This document shows, piece after piece, positions 44,227 through 52,421 of a DNA stretch of 64,000 bases; position 1 is the stretch's first letter, and each line of letters opens with the position of its first letter. The stretch covers positions 118,704 to 182,703 of the forward strand of contig JAHZEL010000001.1 of assembly GCA_019421865.1 (NCBI GenBank). The letters are read 5' to 3'. The notes below the pieces were generated by a model. That model was given only the letters and a program-made list of their open reading frames with translations, ran no database searches and was not told the DNA's origin. A program made the translations under genes and the position numbers. The DNA comes from Desulfovibrionaceae bacterium. GTDB taxonomy: Bacteria > Desulfobacterota > Desulfovibrionia > Desulfovibrionales > Desulfovibrionaceae.

Positions 44227-45894
44227 TTATCGTTCGGCTCTTGCCAGACAGCGCTTTTTGAAGAAGGCCATGCCCCAGAGGAGGACATTGTCGAGTTCTT
44301 CCCTCACTTCCGCATCGTATTTTTTTTCTACGATCTGGCGGAGCGCTTCGCTGACGTTCGCATCGAGATCCTTCAGCGTACTGGAGTGCTTGGTTTCGAT
44401 AACGGCTGCGCGTGCATTTCGACGGTCGATGATGACGATATCTGGTCGTCCGTAGCCGACTTCGTGATTAGACTCCACATCGTAGCCACAGCCGATGAAG
44501 AGGCCGACAAGGACAGCATGATAGAAATCTTCATGATGGTCGTCATGAAAACTGATGCTGTTCAGCAGAATTTGAGCGAGCTGCCTGGTGAAGCGTTCGC
44601 CGTCGCCAGCCCAGAAGGCATCGAGCAGTTCTTCACGCGGAGTCACCTTCATAGTGTCGGTGAACCATGTGCGGACAGATTTGATGAAAATCTTGCGGAT
44701 TTCCTTGTTAGGAATGACAAGGCGCGTCTTATCGCCAAAGCCCTCTTCCTGAGCTTTAGTCAGATAGCCGGTAAGATAGAGCATACTCCAGAGATTCTCT
44801 TCGGAAGAATGTACCGTGTCATAGGTCAGACTTTCGACAAGCTCGACTTCGATACTTTCGCCGGATAGGAGCGTCTCGAACTTCTTGTTAGTGTTGAAAT
44901 CCGTTCTTCCAATGAACTTCTTAATGATGCTGTTACTGCTGGTATTGCTCCAGTAGGCCTGCGGCTTTGCGTTGGGATCGGTCTGAAGATCGTCCACATA
45001 CTGGAGGATGTCCCACGGACAGTAGATTTCCTGACCGAGGCCGAAACGATAGCCGTCGTACCACTCACGCATCACATCTTTCTTGTCGGAAAAATGGGCG
45101 TCAGAGAGCAAAGCATCGACCTCCTGAGAGGTGAAGCCGAATTTGTCGGAGAATTTCGGATCGGAAATGCCGTAGCATTTAAAGTTGTTAAGCCCGGTGA
45201 AGATGCTCTCTTTGGCGATACGCAGACAGCCAGTCAAAACTGCAAGCTGAAGGGAGGGGTTGGTCTTAAGAGCGGCACCCAGCATATTACGGATGAACGT
45301 GACCATCTCGGAATAATAGCCGTTCTGTTCGGCTCGCGCGAGCGGCACATCGTATTCATCGATGAGCAGGATGGCAGGCTTGCCCCAATGGGAGTGAAGA
45401 GCTCGGCAGAGTGTAAACAAAGAGACTTCCAGCAGGGCGGGAGAGCCTTTTTTGAACATCAGGGTGGAGAGATCTTGCCGATCTGATTCACTAACCTTGG
45501 GCGAGGTGACAAGATATTCATGCTCAATGCAGAGACCGCTGATAATGGCAGCAACATGCTCAAGAGCGTGCTTAAAATTCTGACCTTCGATAAGCTTCAA
45601 GGAGAGAAACACGGAGGGATATTTGTTCATCCACGCACCGCAAAGGCTCTCATTCCTAGAAATTGCCAGCCCTTCAAAAAGTTTTCTGCTGTCCTGACGG
45701 ATGTCGAAAAATTCCTGAAGCATGGTCATGTTCAGCGTTTTGCCGAAACGACGAGGGCGTGTGATGAGAGAGACCATGGGAGGCGTCTGCGAGAGCAGTT
45801 CCTCCAGGAACATCGTCTTATCAATATAGTAGCAGTTGTCTTCCCGGATGCGCCGGAAAGATTCGCCGCCAATGAGGATATTGGAAGCTGACAT
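44227..45894 (-). CDS. AAA-ATPase-like protein with PD-(D/E)XK nuclease domain (555 aa)
   Basis: Family of AAA_ATPase-like plus PDDEXK_9 proteins, common in gut bacteria and of unknown role. The N terminus has FRRIREDNCYYIDKTMFLEE and the nucleotide-site segment SLITRPRRFGKTLNMTML; LLIDEYDVPLARA is the Walker B region. Near the C terminus, GRPDIVIIDRRNARAAVIET followed by K gives the PD-(D/E)XK core. The start at 45894 has AAGGAG eight bases upstream. It is monocistronic with its own terminator. Often found in accessory regions; a defence or element-maintenance function is a guess. Confidence 0.82.
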   Translation of the reverse strand: MSASNILIGGESFRRIREDNCYYIDKTMFLEELLSQTPPMVSLITRPRRFGKTLNMTMLQEFFDIRQDSRKLFEGLAISRNESLCGAWMNKYPSVFLSLKLIEGQNFKHALEHVAAIISGLCIEHEYLVTSPKVSESDRQDLSTLMFKKGSPALLEVSLFTLCRALHSHWGKPAILLIDEYDVPLARAEQNGYYSEMVTFIRNMLGAALKTNPSLQLAVLTGCLRIAKESIFTGLNNFKCYGISDPKFSDKFGFTSQEVDALLSDAHFSDKKDVMREWYDGYRFGLGQEIYCPWDILQYVDDLQTDPNAKPQAYWSNTSSNSIIKKFIGRTDFNTNKKFETLLSGESIEVELVESLTYDTVHSSEENLWSMLYLTGYLTKAQEEGFGDKTRLVIPNKEIRKIFIKSVRTWFTDTMKVTPREELLDAFWAGDGERFTRQLAQILLNSISFHDDHHEDFYHAVLVGLFIGCGYDVESNHEVGYGRPDIVIIDRRNARAAVIETKHSSTLKDLDANVSEALRQIVEKKYDAEVREELDNVLLWGMAFFKKRCLARAER

Positions 45895-45980
45895 AGTATG
45901 ATCTCCTTGAGCTCTTTTCAGTATCCCAGCAACAGCGCAACGTGTCAACGAGGCGACTGCTGTTCAGAAAGGATATAAAA

Positions 45981-47126
45981 CTATTTTCCTGCTTCTCCGA
46001 AAAGAGAAGAGGCTACGCCGGAAGCCCTGCGCAGAGCCTCATCATGCAGGTGAGCATAACGCTGAGTCATCTGCGGGCTGGAATGTGTCATCAGCTTCTG
46101 GAGTTCGTACATGGAAACCTCGCCGGAGCTGGCAAGCCATGAGGCAAAGGCGTGTCGCAGGCCATGCAGAGGGCGGAAATTTTCCGGCAGACCGGCCTTC
46201 TCGCGTATATCATTAAGAAAGCCAGAGATGTTGGCACGAGGTTTACTCGGATCCTTGCCGGGGAACACATACGGACTGCCGGAGCGTGGAATGCCGCTCA
46301 GAATCATCCGTGCCTGGTCGTTCATGGGAATGGTATCAGTCTTGCCTTTCTTGGCTATTTCGCCACGAAGCGTGATATAGCCGCGCTCAAAGTCGAGATC
46401 ATCCCAGCGGAGATTGAGGAGCGCACTGCGCCTCATACCGGTGAACAGCGCGAGACGCACCAGCGAGGACATGAGCTGATCCGGCGCTTCATCCAGAACC
46501 TTCAGCAGTCGCTTTACCTGTTCAGAAGTAAGGTTTTCTGTAACGCAGTTGTCCACAGTCGGCATGATAATGCGAAGCCGTCCGGGAATGGATTCGATCA
46601 GCTCCTTCTCGACAGCGAAGTTCAGCATACGTTTTAAAAGGGTGAGGACGTGCTTGATTGTCTGCGGGGCTCGACCTGCCTTCTCCATGCGACGGGTCAA
46701 GGAATCGAGGTCGGAGCTGGTCAGCTCTTCGATGGTCTTATGCCCCAGATGGGGAGAAATGTGCAGATTGAAACGGGTGCGGTCATCGTTGATACTGCGG
46801 TTGCGGCTTTTGCTTTCCTCGAACATCTTCCAGATACGGTCGAGGGAGTAGCGGGACAGCTCTTCAGCTCTGGCCTGCCTTATGGCCTCACGCTTCTCCT
46901 CGTTGGACTTGTCCTTGCCTTCGATACGCAGGCCACGGATAGCCGAAGCCTTCGACGCGGTCATGTTGTCCCGGAACTGGCCACCGACCTTTTCTTCGAT
47001 GAGCTTGCCGTTCTTGCGATAGCGGATGAAATAGACTTTTTCGAGACCATTTCCGTTGGCGCGAGGAGCCTCCACAAAGAAGACACCTGCGTAGCCAACT
47101 ACGGTCTGCCTTTTTCTGCTTGCCAT
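45981..47126 (-). CDS. tyrosine integrase of the tRNA-Glu island (381 aa)
   Basis: Site-specific recombinase next to the right attachment site, so most likely the integrase that moves the island. Catalytic residues: FTGMRRSALLNLRWDD (Arg), LHGLRHAFASWL (His-x-x-Arg), THSSPQMTQRYAHL (His and Tyr). The N-terminal ~60 residues have an arm-binding-type look (YFIRYRKNGKLIEEKVGG). The start at 47126 has AAGGA upstream. Its upstream region carries TGCCCCACA repeats that also occur at the left end. Confidence 0.92.
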   Translation of the reverse strand: MASRKRQTVVGYAGVFFVEAPRANGNGLEKVYFIRYRKNGKLIEEKVGGQFRDNMTASKASAIRGLRIEGKDKSNEEKREAIRQARAEELSRYSLDRIWKMFEESKSRNRSINDDRTRFNLHISPHLGHKTIEELTSSDLDSLTRRMEKAGRAPQTIKHVLTLLKRMLNFAVEKELIESIPGRLRIIMPTVDNCVTENLTSEQVKRLLKVLDEAPDQLMSSLVRLALFTGMRRSALLNLRWDDLDFERGYITLRGEIAKKGKTDTIPMNDQARMILSGIPRSGSPYVFPGKDPSKPRANISGFLNDIREKAGLPENFRPLHGLRHAFASWLASSGEVSMYELQKLMTHSSPQMTQRYAHLHDEALRRASGVASSLFGEAGK

Positions 47127-47152
47127 AGAGTTTTTTCCTTTTTTACTGGATT

Positions 47153-47332
47153 TGCCCCACACGTATATAGCTTGATAGGGCATAACTTATTGATAACGGC
47201 GAAAATAGCTGTTTCTTTCTGCCCCACACTCTGCCCCACAGATAACGTAAAGTTCAGTCGATGTCATCGGCTTTTCTATCCAAGAAATGTTTTGTAACTA
47301 TTTAGAATATAAAAGATAGTAAAAGTGGGGCA
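47153..47332. repeat. right-end integrase arm-like repeats
   Basis: TGCCCCACA occurs at 47153-47161, 47220-47228 and 47232-47240, and as GTGGGGCA at 47325-47332. The block at 47219-47243 is identical to 20731-20755. The gene-free stretch 47127-47641 holds these repeats, the tRNA remnant at 47355, the terminator at 47418 and a palindrome at 47528-47564. Confidence 0.7.
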
Positions 47333-47354
47333 AATTGTATCAAACATTAGTTAT

Positions 47355-47402
47355 CGGCCTTTCACGCCGTCAACAGCGGTTCAAATCCGCCTGGGGACGC
47401 CA
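47355..47402 (+). repeat. attachment site: truncated tRNA-Glu 3' end
   Basis: Forty-eight bases matching the 3' end of tRNA-Glu from the anticodon arm to CCA: three mismatches against copy 2 and one against copy 1. One T-stem pair is an A-C mismatch, so this copy looks like a mosaic. It is the right attachment site of the island and the left boundary of the next element. Confidence 0.88.
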
Positions 47403-47417
47403 AATTTGAGTACAATG

Positions 47418-47460
47418 AAGAACGCCAAGATGCATAACATCTTGGCGTTCTTTGTTTTTT
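47418..47460 (+). terminator. intrinsic terminator after the tRNA-Glu remnant
   Basis: Fifteen-base-pair stem AAGAACGCCAAGATG / CATCTTGGCGTTCTT with a 5-nt loop and a T-run. It probably was the original terminator of the host tRNA-Glu transcript. Confidence 0.92.
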
Positions 47461-47641
47461 CTTTCCGGTATGGTTTCCCGAAGTCCAGCCTCGTCCGCTT
47501 GCATCCAAACATTTTATGGGTATATCCGTAGGTAGAAATGTGGTATGACATTTCTGATACCTACATGAATAACCGCGCGGAATCAAAAATATTTTTATCC
47601 ATGTGGGTATTTCTTCGTCCAACGACAGCCAAGGAGTGCCC

Positions 47642-48853
47642 ATGCCTCTTACCGATACCCATATCCGCAGTCTGAAACCCGACATGAAGCCCCGCAAGTA
47701 TTTCGACGGCGGCGGCCTTTTTCTCTTCATTCCCACCAGTGGAAGCAAGCTCTGGAGAATGGCCTACCGTTTTGACGGAAAGAGCAAGCTGCTCAGTTTC
47801 GGGGAATACCCTACCGTATCTCTCAAGGATGCCAGAGAACGCCGCGAAGACGCGAAGCGTATGTTGTCCAGAGGCATCGACCCGTCAGACCATAAACGGC
47901 AGATACGACAGGCCAGAGTCATGGCGGAACGCGACAGTTTTCAGAATATCGCCAGAGAATGGCATGAAACCCGCATGGCGGAGTTTTCTGAAAAGCATCA
48001 GGGAACCGTCATGTACAGGCTGAAAACCTACATCTTTCCGCGCATCGGCAAAACGCATATCGCCAAGCTGGAAACACGGGAGATCATGGATGTGGTCAAG
48101 CCTCTGGAGCAGAGGGGAAACTACGAGACTTCCCGGAGAGTGCTGCAAATCATCAATCAGGTGTTCCGCTATGCAGTCATCACGGGCCGGGCAAAGCACA
48201 ATATCGCAGCCGATCTCCGAGGAGCCTTGAGGCCGAGAAAAACGATCCACCGCGCGGCGGTGCTGGAACCGGAAAAAGTCGGTCAGCTTCTGCGGGACAT
48301 CGACGCCTACGAAGGCTATTTCCCTCTGATCTGTGCCTTGAAGCTGGCTCCGCTGGTCTTCACCCGTCCCACGGAACTGAGGGCCGCTCAATGGAAGGAA
48401 TTTGACCTTGAGGCCGGGGAATGGCGTATCCCTGCCGAACGCATGAAAATGCGCCGCCAGCATCTTGTGCCCCTGTCCCGACAGGCAATGACCATTCTCC
48501 AAGAACTTCAAAAATATTCCGGGGAGGGAACATACCTTTTTCCCTCCATCCGCACGGAGGTACGGCCCATTTCCGATGCGACCATGCTCAATGCGCTTCG
48601 GCGCATGGGCTACCAGAAGCACGAAATGAGCGTGCATGGTTTTCGCTCCATCGCATCCACACTGCTCAACGAACTCGGCTACAACCGAGACTGGATAGAG
48701 CGACAGCTTGCCCACGGAGAACAGGACGAAGTGCGGGCAGCATACAATTACGCGGAATACCTTCCGGAACGCAGAGAGATGATGCAGGCTTGGGCGGATT
48801 ATCTGGATGGGCTGCGCAACGCAAAGCGGAAAGGAAGCGGAGATACGGTATGA
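47642..48853 (+). CDS. P4-type tyrosine integrase with DUF4102 arm-binding domain (403 aa)
   Basis: Integrase of the second element, reading away from the tRNA remnant as usual for P4-family integrases. N-terminal DUF4102 domain: RSLKPDMKPRKYFDGGGLFL and LLSFGEYPTVSLKDARERR. Catalytic residues: FTRPTELRAAQWKEFDL (Arg), VHGFRSIASTLL (His-x-x-Arg), and a late HGEQDEVRAAYNYAEYL with His and Tyr. AAGGAG lies five bases before the ATG at 47642. The presence of this gene directly after the attachment site shows two elements in tandem at one tRNA gene. Confidence 0.93.
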   Translation: MPLTDTHIRSLKPDMKPRKYFDGGGLFLFIPTSGSKLWRMAYRFDGKSKLLSFGEYPTVSLKDARERREDAKRMLSRGIDPSDHKRQIRQARVMAERDSFQNIAREWHETRMAEFSEKHQGTVMYRLKTYIFPRIGKTHIAKLETREIMDVVKPLEQRGNYETSRRVLQIINQVFRYAVITGRAKHNIAADLRGALRPRKTIHRAAVLEPEKVGQLLRDIDAYEGYFPLICALKLAPLVFTRPTELRAAQWKEFDLEAGEWRIPAERMKMRRQHLVPLSRQAMTILQELQKYSGEGTYLFPSIRTEVRPISDATMLNALRRMGYQKHEMSVHGFRSIASTLLNELGYNRDWIERQLAHGEQDEVRAAYNYAEYLPERREMMQAWADYLDGLRNAKRKGSGDTV

Positions 48854-49017
48854 AAGAGGACGCCATGACAGAACGGGATGTCTGTATCGTTATCGGGAAA
48901 ACAGAGGATGAAACTCAGGTGACGGATAACGACACTGGCTGGAGCGAAGAAGAAAAGGACCGTATGAGACAATACGGCTATGACGACATGGACATTATCC
49001 GGGCGTGGTATAGCTGA
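48850..49017 (+). CDS. small acidic protein coupled to the integrase (55 aa)
   Basis: Not recognised. It starts with ATGA overlapping the integrase stop by four bases and ends before a terminator. The product is acidic (DETQVTDNDTGWSEEEKDRM) with no membrane segment. A modulator of integrase or excision is possible from position only. Confidence 0.5.
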   Translation: MKEDAMTERDVCIVIGKTEDETQVTDNDTGWSEEEKDRMRQYGYDDMDIIRAWYS

Positions 49018-49034
49018 AAAAGGTTTTACAGGAA

Positions 49035-49078
49035 AACAGCGGTAGCAAGGACATGGGAAGTCCCTGCCGCTGTTTTTT
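49035..49078 (+). terminator. intrinsic terminator of the integrase unit
   Basis: Stem AACAGCGG / CCGCTGTT with an inner pairing region, followed by TTTT. Confidence 0.85.
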
Positions 49079-49103
49079 GTTGTCCATTTTTTGACGACAG
49101 ACT

Positions 49104-50093
49104 ATGCTTTTCTCCATGACAGACCGGCAAATCATTACCCTAGGCAGAGTACGGCAGGCGTATGGCCTGACCGCCAGAGAAGGCGACATGCTTGTTCAGG
49201 CGCTCTGGCCTGACGCCGTTCAGCCTCTGGAATTGTGGCGCACCACATATGAATCCTGCTGGCAGGCATTTGTTGCGGGCAGACACGCCGCATATGGAAC
49301 GCAGATACCGGAATTTCCTTCAGTGCCGGAACCGAATATGGGCATTCAGACGTATCTGCTTGGTTTTGATGTAATGGAATTTTTCAGAAAGATATCAACG
49401 ATTGTTCCTCTTAACTCCCTGCGATATGGACTGAATGTCATTCTTGAAGAATCCTTTGAAGATACGGCTTTTGTCTTTCCCGAGGCACGAGAATTTCTGT
49501 TCAGCAGTCTGGAGAGACTGAAAACAGAAGACTTCTTCGAGCAGTATTCATCGGACTCGCCTCTCTTTGAGAAGCCGATATTCTCCATTCCTGCCTCAAG
49601 TTATCACTTCATCGCGCATATCTTTGCCGATACCATAATGGTGGATAGGGACGTTGCTATCAGATATCTCCGTTATTATCCTCTGTGCCGGGAAGTGAAA
49701 GGCATCACCCGTGCCCTTGTGGAGGTCGTTTTACAGACAGCTTCGCCGGAATCGTCCGTTGCCGACAAAGGGGCGGCAGTTCCCCTGTGTGAAAGGTCAC
49801 CGCAGGATGAAAAACTTATTTTCCGTATTCCCAGAGCCTTCTGGGAAGGAAGGCCGGACGCCGCTGTCCGTGACGCCATGAAAGAAAAGTATCCTCTTTC
49901 AGTCATCGCTTATGTTCTCCTGTACTGGTGTGGTCCTCAAAAATCCGAGACCAGTCACAAAACTCCGCAGGGCAGAAAGACGCATGTGGGACGTTTGCTT
50001 GCGGGCAAAGAGTACAGGGACGACAAATCCTATCGCAATTTGATGGATATGCTCCTCAAGGAAGCGGAGACATACGCCATAATCAAGGCGTGA
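49104..50093 (+). CDS. hypothetical protein of the second element (329 aa)
   Basis: Function not recognised. The product is soluble, with no signal or membrane segment. The N-terminal part has alternating helical segments (RQIITLGRVRQAYGLTAREG), the middle is rich in Phe and Glu (FVFPEAREFLFSSLERLK), and the C-terminal part ends LMDMLLKEAETYAIIKA. It stands alone between a terminator and the AlpA-like gene. An internal ATG five codons in (49116) is an alternative start. Confidence 0.6.
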   Translation: MLFSMTDRQIITLGRVRQAYGLTAREGDMLVQALWPDAVQPLELWRTTYESCWQAFVAGRHAAYGTQIPEFPSVPEPNMGIQTYLLGFDVMEFFRKISTIVPLNSLRYGLNVILEESFEDTAFVFPEAREFLFSSLERLKTEDFFEQYSSDSPLFEKPIFSIPASSYHFIAHIFADTIMVDRDVAIRYLRYYPLCREVKGITRALVEVVLQTASPESSVADKGAAVPLCERSPQDEKLIFRIPRAFWEGRPDAAVRDAMKEKYPLSVIAYVLLYWCGPQKSETSHKTPQGRKTHVGRLLAGKEYRDDKSYRNLMDMLLKEAETYAIIKA

Positions 50094-50181
50094 CCAGCCT
50101 GCTGTTTTCCCGTCTTTTTGAGAAGTTCCCGTTCTTTCCCCGTCCGATTCCCTCACGGGAATCTTTGGACGTGTGCCAGAG

Positions 50182-50216
50182 TCTCCTGAAATCCAAACAG
50201 ATTCAGGAGATTTTTT
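50182..50216 (+). promoter_or_regulatory. hairpin covering the ribosome site of the AlpA-like gene
   Basis: Nine-base-pair stem TCTCCTGAA / TTCAGGAGA with an 11-nt loop, then T6 and the ATG at 50217. The right arm contains the AGGAG ribosome site. The element could act as an intrinsic terminator and also hide the ribosome site. Another small hairpin (GATTCCC-TCAC-GGGAATC) lies just upstream. Confidence 0.7.
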
Positions 50217-50435
50217 ATGAAACAGCATCAACCGTCCATTCCCGCTCACGGCCTTTTGCGTCTTCCTCAGGTTCTCAGCATGATACCCATAAGCAAGAGC
50301 GCCTGGTGGGAAGGCTGTCGGACCGGGCGTTATCCCAAACCCGTGAAACTCGGCCCCAGAACTACGGTCTGGAGAGCAGAGGACATTGCCGCGTTCATCG
50401 AAAGTCTTGGCAGACAGGGGGAAGAACATGAGTAA
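50217..50435 (+). CDS. AlpA-family transcriptional regulator (72 aa)
   Basis: Small helix-turn-helix protein of the AlpA type found in P4-like elements, where it activates integrase or excision and replication genes. HGLLRLPQVLSMIPISKSAW is the helix-turn-helix and YPKPVKLGPRTTVWRAEDIA the conserved wing. The start overlaps the hairpin described above, and its 3' end overlaps the primase-helicase gene by eight bases. Confidence 0.88.
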   Translation: MKQHQPSIPAHGLLRLPQVLSMIPISKSAWWEGCRTGRYPKPVKLGPRTTVWRAEDIAAFIESLGRQGEEHE

Positions 50436-52215
50436 TCCCCTGCAAAATTTTCGGGACCTCCTGACCGACAAGGGCTTGATTCCGTCTGACATCGAAGCGG
50501 ACGGGAAACTGCATCGTTGTCCCACGCAGACCAGGCCGCATAAACAGAACGGCGCATACATCGCGCATGTTGACCCTCCTGCCACGCTCTGGTGGTGCAA
50601 CTGGGAGAGCGGAGACCAGGGGACGTTTACTGAAATGGATCAGAGAACGTTCTCCCCGGCTGAAAAGGAAGCATGGCAGAAACGGCAACGCAACATTCGT
50701 CATCAACGAGAGGAAGAATGTGCCCGCCGGTATGAAGCAGCGGCAAAACAGGCCCAGGGCGTCTTGGAGGCATCTTTTCCCTGCTCGTCGGAACACCCAT
50801 ATTTACGGCGTAAAGGCGTTCCCGCGCTTGGGGACATACGTCAGACCCGGAGCGGTCTGCTGCTCCTTCCCGTCAGGGATATATCGGGAACCTTACAAAG
50901 CCTGCAATATATCGCCCCGGACGGGACAAAGCGCTTTCTCATGGGCGGCAAAGTACAGGGAGGACATTTCATTATTCCCGGCAAGTCGGGAAAGCCTCTA
51001 GTTCTTTGCGAAGGTTACGCTACGGGAGCAAGCATCCATCTTGCCGTCAACTGTATCGTATATGTGACGTTCTCAGCCAATAACCTGCCTGTCGTGGCCA
51101 ATCTTGTGAGACACAGATTCCCGGATGCTTCCATCCTCATTTGTGGCGACAATGATGAAGCAGGCCGCAGTAAAGGGCAGGAAGCTGCTCAAGCAGCACA
51201 GGCTCGATTGGCCCTGCCCAAGTTTACCACCGGCGAGGGGAAAGACTTCAACGACCTGCATCAGAGTGAGGGGCTGGAAGAAGTTCGCCATCAGGTGGAA
51301 GAGGCCATGCATACAGCTGCCCGTCCGTCTCTGATTTCTCTGGACATGGGGGAGTTTCTTTCCATGTCCATACCTGAACGGGGGTATCTTTTATCCCCCA
51401 TTCTTCCGGTTCAAGGGATAGGCATTCTGTATGCTCCGCGCGGTATCGGCAAGACGTTTGCGGCCCTGAGCATAGCCGTTGCCGTGGCTTCCGGCGGTGC
51501 GGTGTTCAACTGGCGTGCGCCGATGCCTAAACGAACGCTGTATGTGGACGGGGAAATGCCTGCCACATCCATGCAGAGTCGTCTTGCAGCGCTTGTCAGC
51601 GGTATGTCCGTTCCTCCGCATACGTTGAAAAACATGGCGCTCATCACACCGGACCTGCAACCCTGTCCCATGCCGGATTTGTCCACCGCCGGTGGGCAGA
51701 GTATGATTGAGCCTTTTCTGCAAGGCGTGGACATGGTGGTGCTGGACAACATTGCTACCTTGTGCCGCACCGGCAAGGAAAATGAATCGCAGTCCTGGCA
51801 GACCATGCAGGCATGGCTGCTGGAGTTGCGCCGCAGGGGTATGACCGTCCTGCTTATCCATCATGCCGGAAAATCCGGCGACCAGCGCGGCACCAGCGCC
51901 AGGGAAGACATTATGGACACGGTGATCAGCCTGCGCAGACCCAGGGAATACAGTATGGCCGAAGGAGCACGTTTTGAGGTCCACCTGACCAAGGCACGGG
52001 GCATACTGGGTGATGACGCCAAACCGTTTGAGGCCAATCTGGTTACCGAAGGTAATGCGCTGCACTGGCAGGTCAGAGAGCTGGAAGACGTTGAACTGGA
52101 AAGCTTGAGACGACTTTTAAAAGAAGGCTACAGCATCCGCGACTGCGCAGAGGAAATGGGGAAATCCAAGGGGGCCATCCAGAGGCTGAAAAAGAAATTG
52201 GAGGAACATTTCTGA
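50428..52215 (+). CDS. primase-helicase (TOPRIM plus RepA-like AAA ATPase) (595 aa)
   Basis: Replication protein of the element. The N-terminal third has a primase-like segment; a TOPRIM region follows (LVLCEGYATGASIHLA, LICGDNDEAGRSKG, then GKDFNDLHQ). The second half is a RepA-type helicase with Walker A YAPRGIGKTFAAL near residue 335, VDGEMPATSMQSRL, and Walker B MVVLDNIATLC, followed by LLIHHAGKSGDQRGTSARED. A C-terminal helix-turn-helix-like end (YSIRDCAEEMGKSKGAIQRL) is present. It suggests that the element can replicate after excision. Confidence 0.9.
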   Translation: MSNPLQNFRDLLTDKGLIPSDIEADGKLHRCPTQTRPHKQNGAYIAHVDPPATLWWCNWESGDQGTFTEMDQRTFSPAEKEAWQKRQRNIRHQREEECARRYEAAAKQAQGVLEASFPCSSEHPYLRRKGVPALGDIRQTRSGLLLLPVRDISGTLQSLQYIAPDGTKRFLMGGKVQGGHFIIPGKSGKPLVLCEGYATGASIHLAVNCIVYVTFSANNLPVVANLVRHRFPDASILICGDNDEAGRSKGQEAAQAAQARLALPKFTTGEGKDFNDLHQSEGLEEVRHQVEEAMHTAARPSLISLDMGEFLSMSIPERGYLLSPILPVQGIGILYAPRGIGKTFAALSIAVAVASGGAVFNWRAPMPKRTLYVDGEMPATSMQSRLAALVSGMSVPPHTLKNMALITPDLQPCPMPDLSTAGGQSMIEPFLQGVDMVVLDNIATLCRTGKENESQSWQTMQAWLLELRRRGMTVLLIHHAGKSGDQRGTSAREDIMDTVISLRRPREYSMAEGARFEVHLTKARGILGDDAKPFEANLVTEGNALHWQVRELEDVELESLRRLLKEGYSIRDCAEEMGKSKGAIQRLKKKLEEHF

Positions 52216-52231
52216 AGGCTCATATGATCAG

Positions 52232-52370
52232 GTGTACCGCTGTACCGCCTCTTACGCCGTGGTACAGCGGTACACCCGCAATATTCGATCCGTCAGTTAT
52301 CCGGTGATGTCCGGTCAGGTCCGAATACGTCATCCCCTTTTGTACCGCCTGAACGGGAAAAGTGTACCGC
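52232..52370. repeat. TGTACCGC iteron-like repeats with a 15-bp inverted repeat
   Basis: A perfect 15-bp inverted repeat, GTGTACCGCTGTACC (52232-52246) and GGTACAGCGGTACAC (52261-52275), with a 14-nt spacer. TGTACCGC recurs directly at 52233, 52241, 52341 and 52363, and inverted at 52267. The block lies between the primase-helicase and the relaxase gene, so it may be an origin of replication, a transfer origin or an operator. Confidence 0.75.
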
Positions 52371-52421
52371 TTTTCTGCCGCATCAGAAATGGTGCAGTCA
52401 TGGATACAAGGAAGTTTCATC

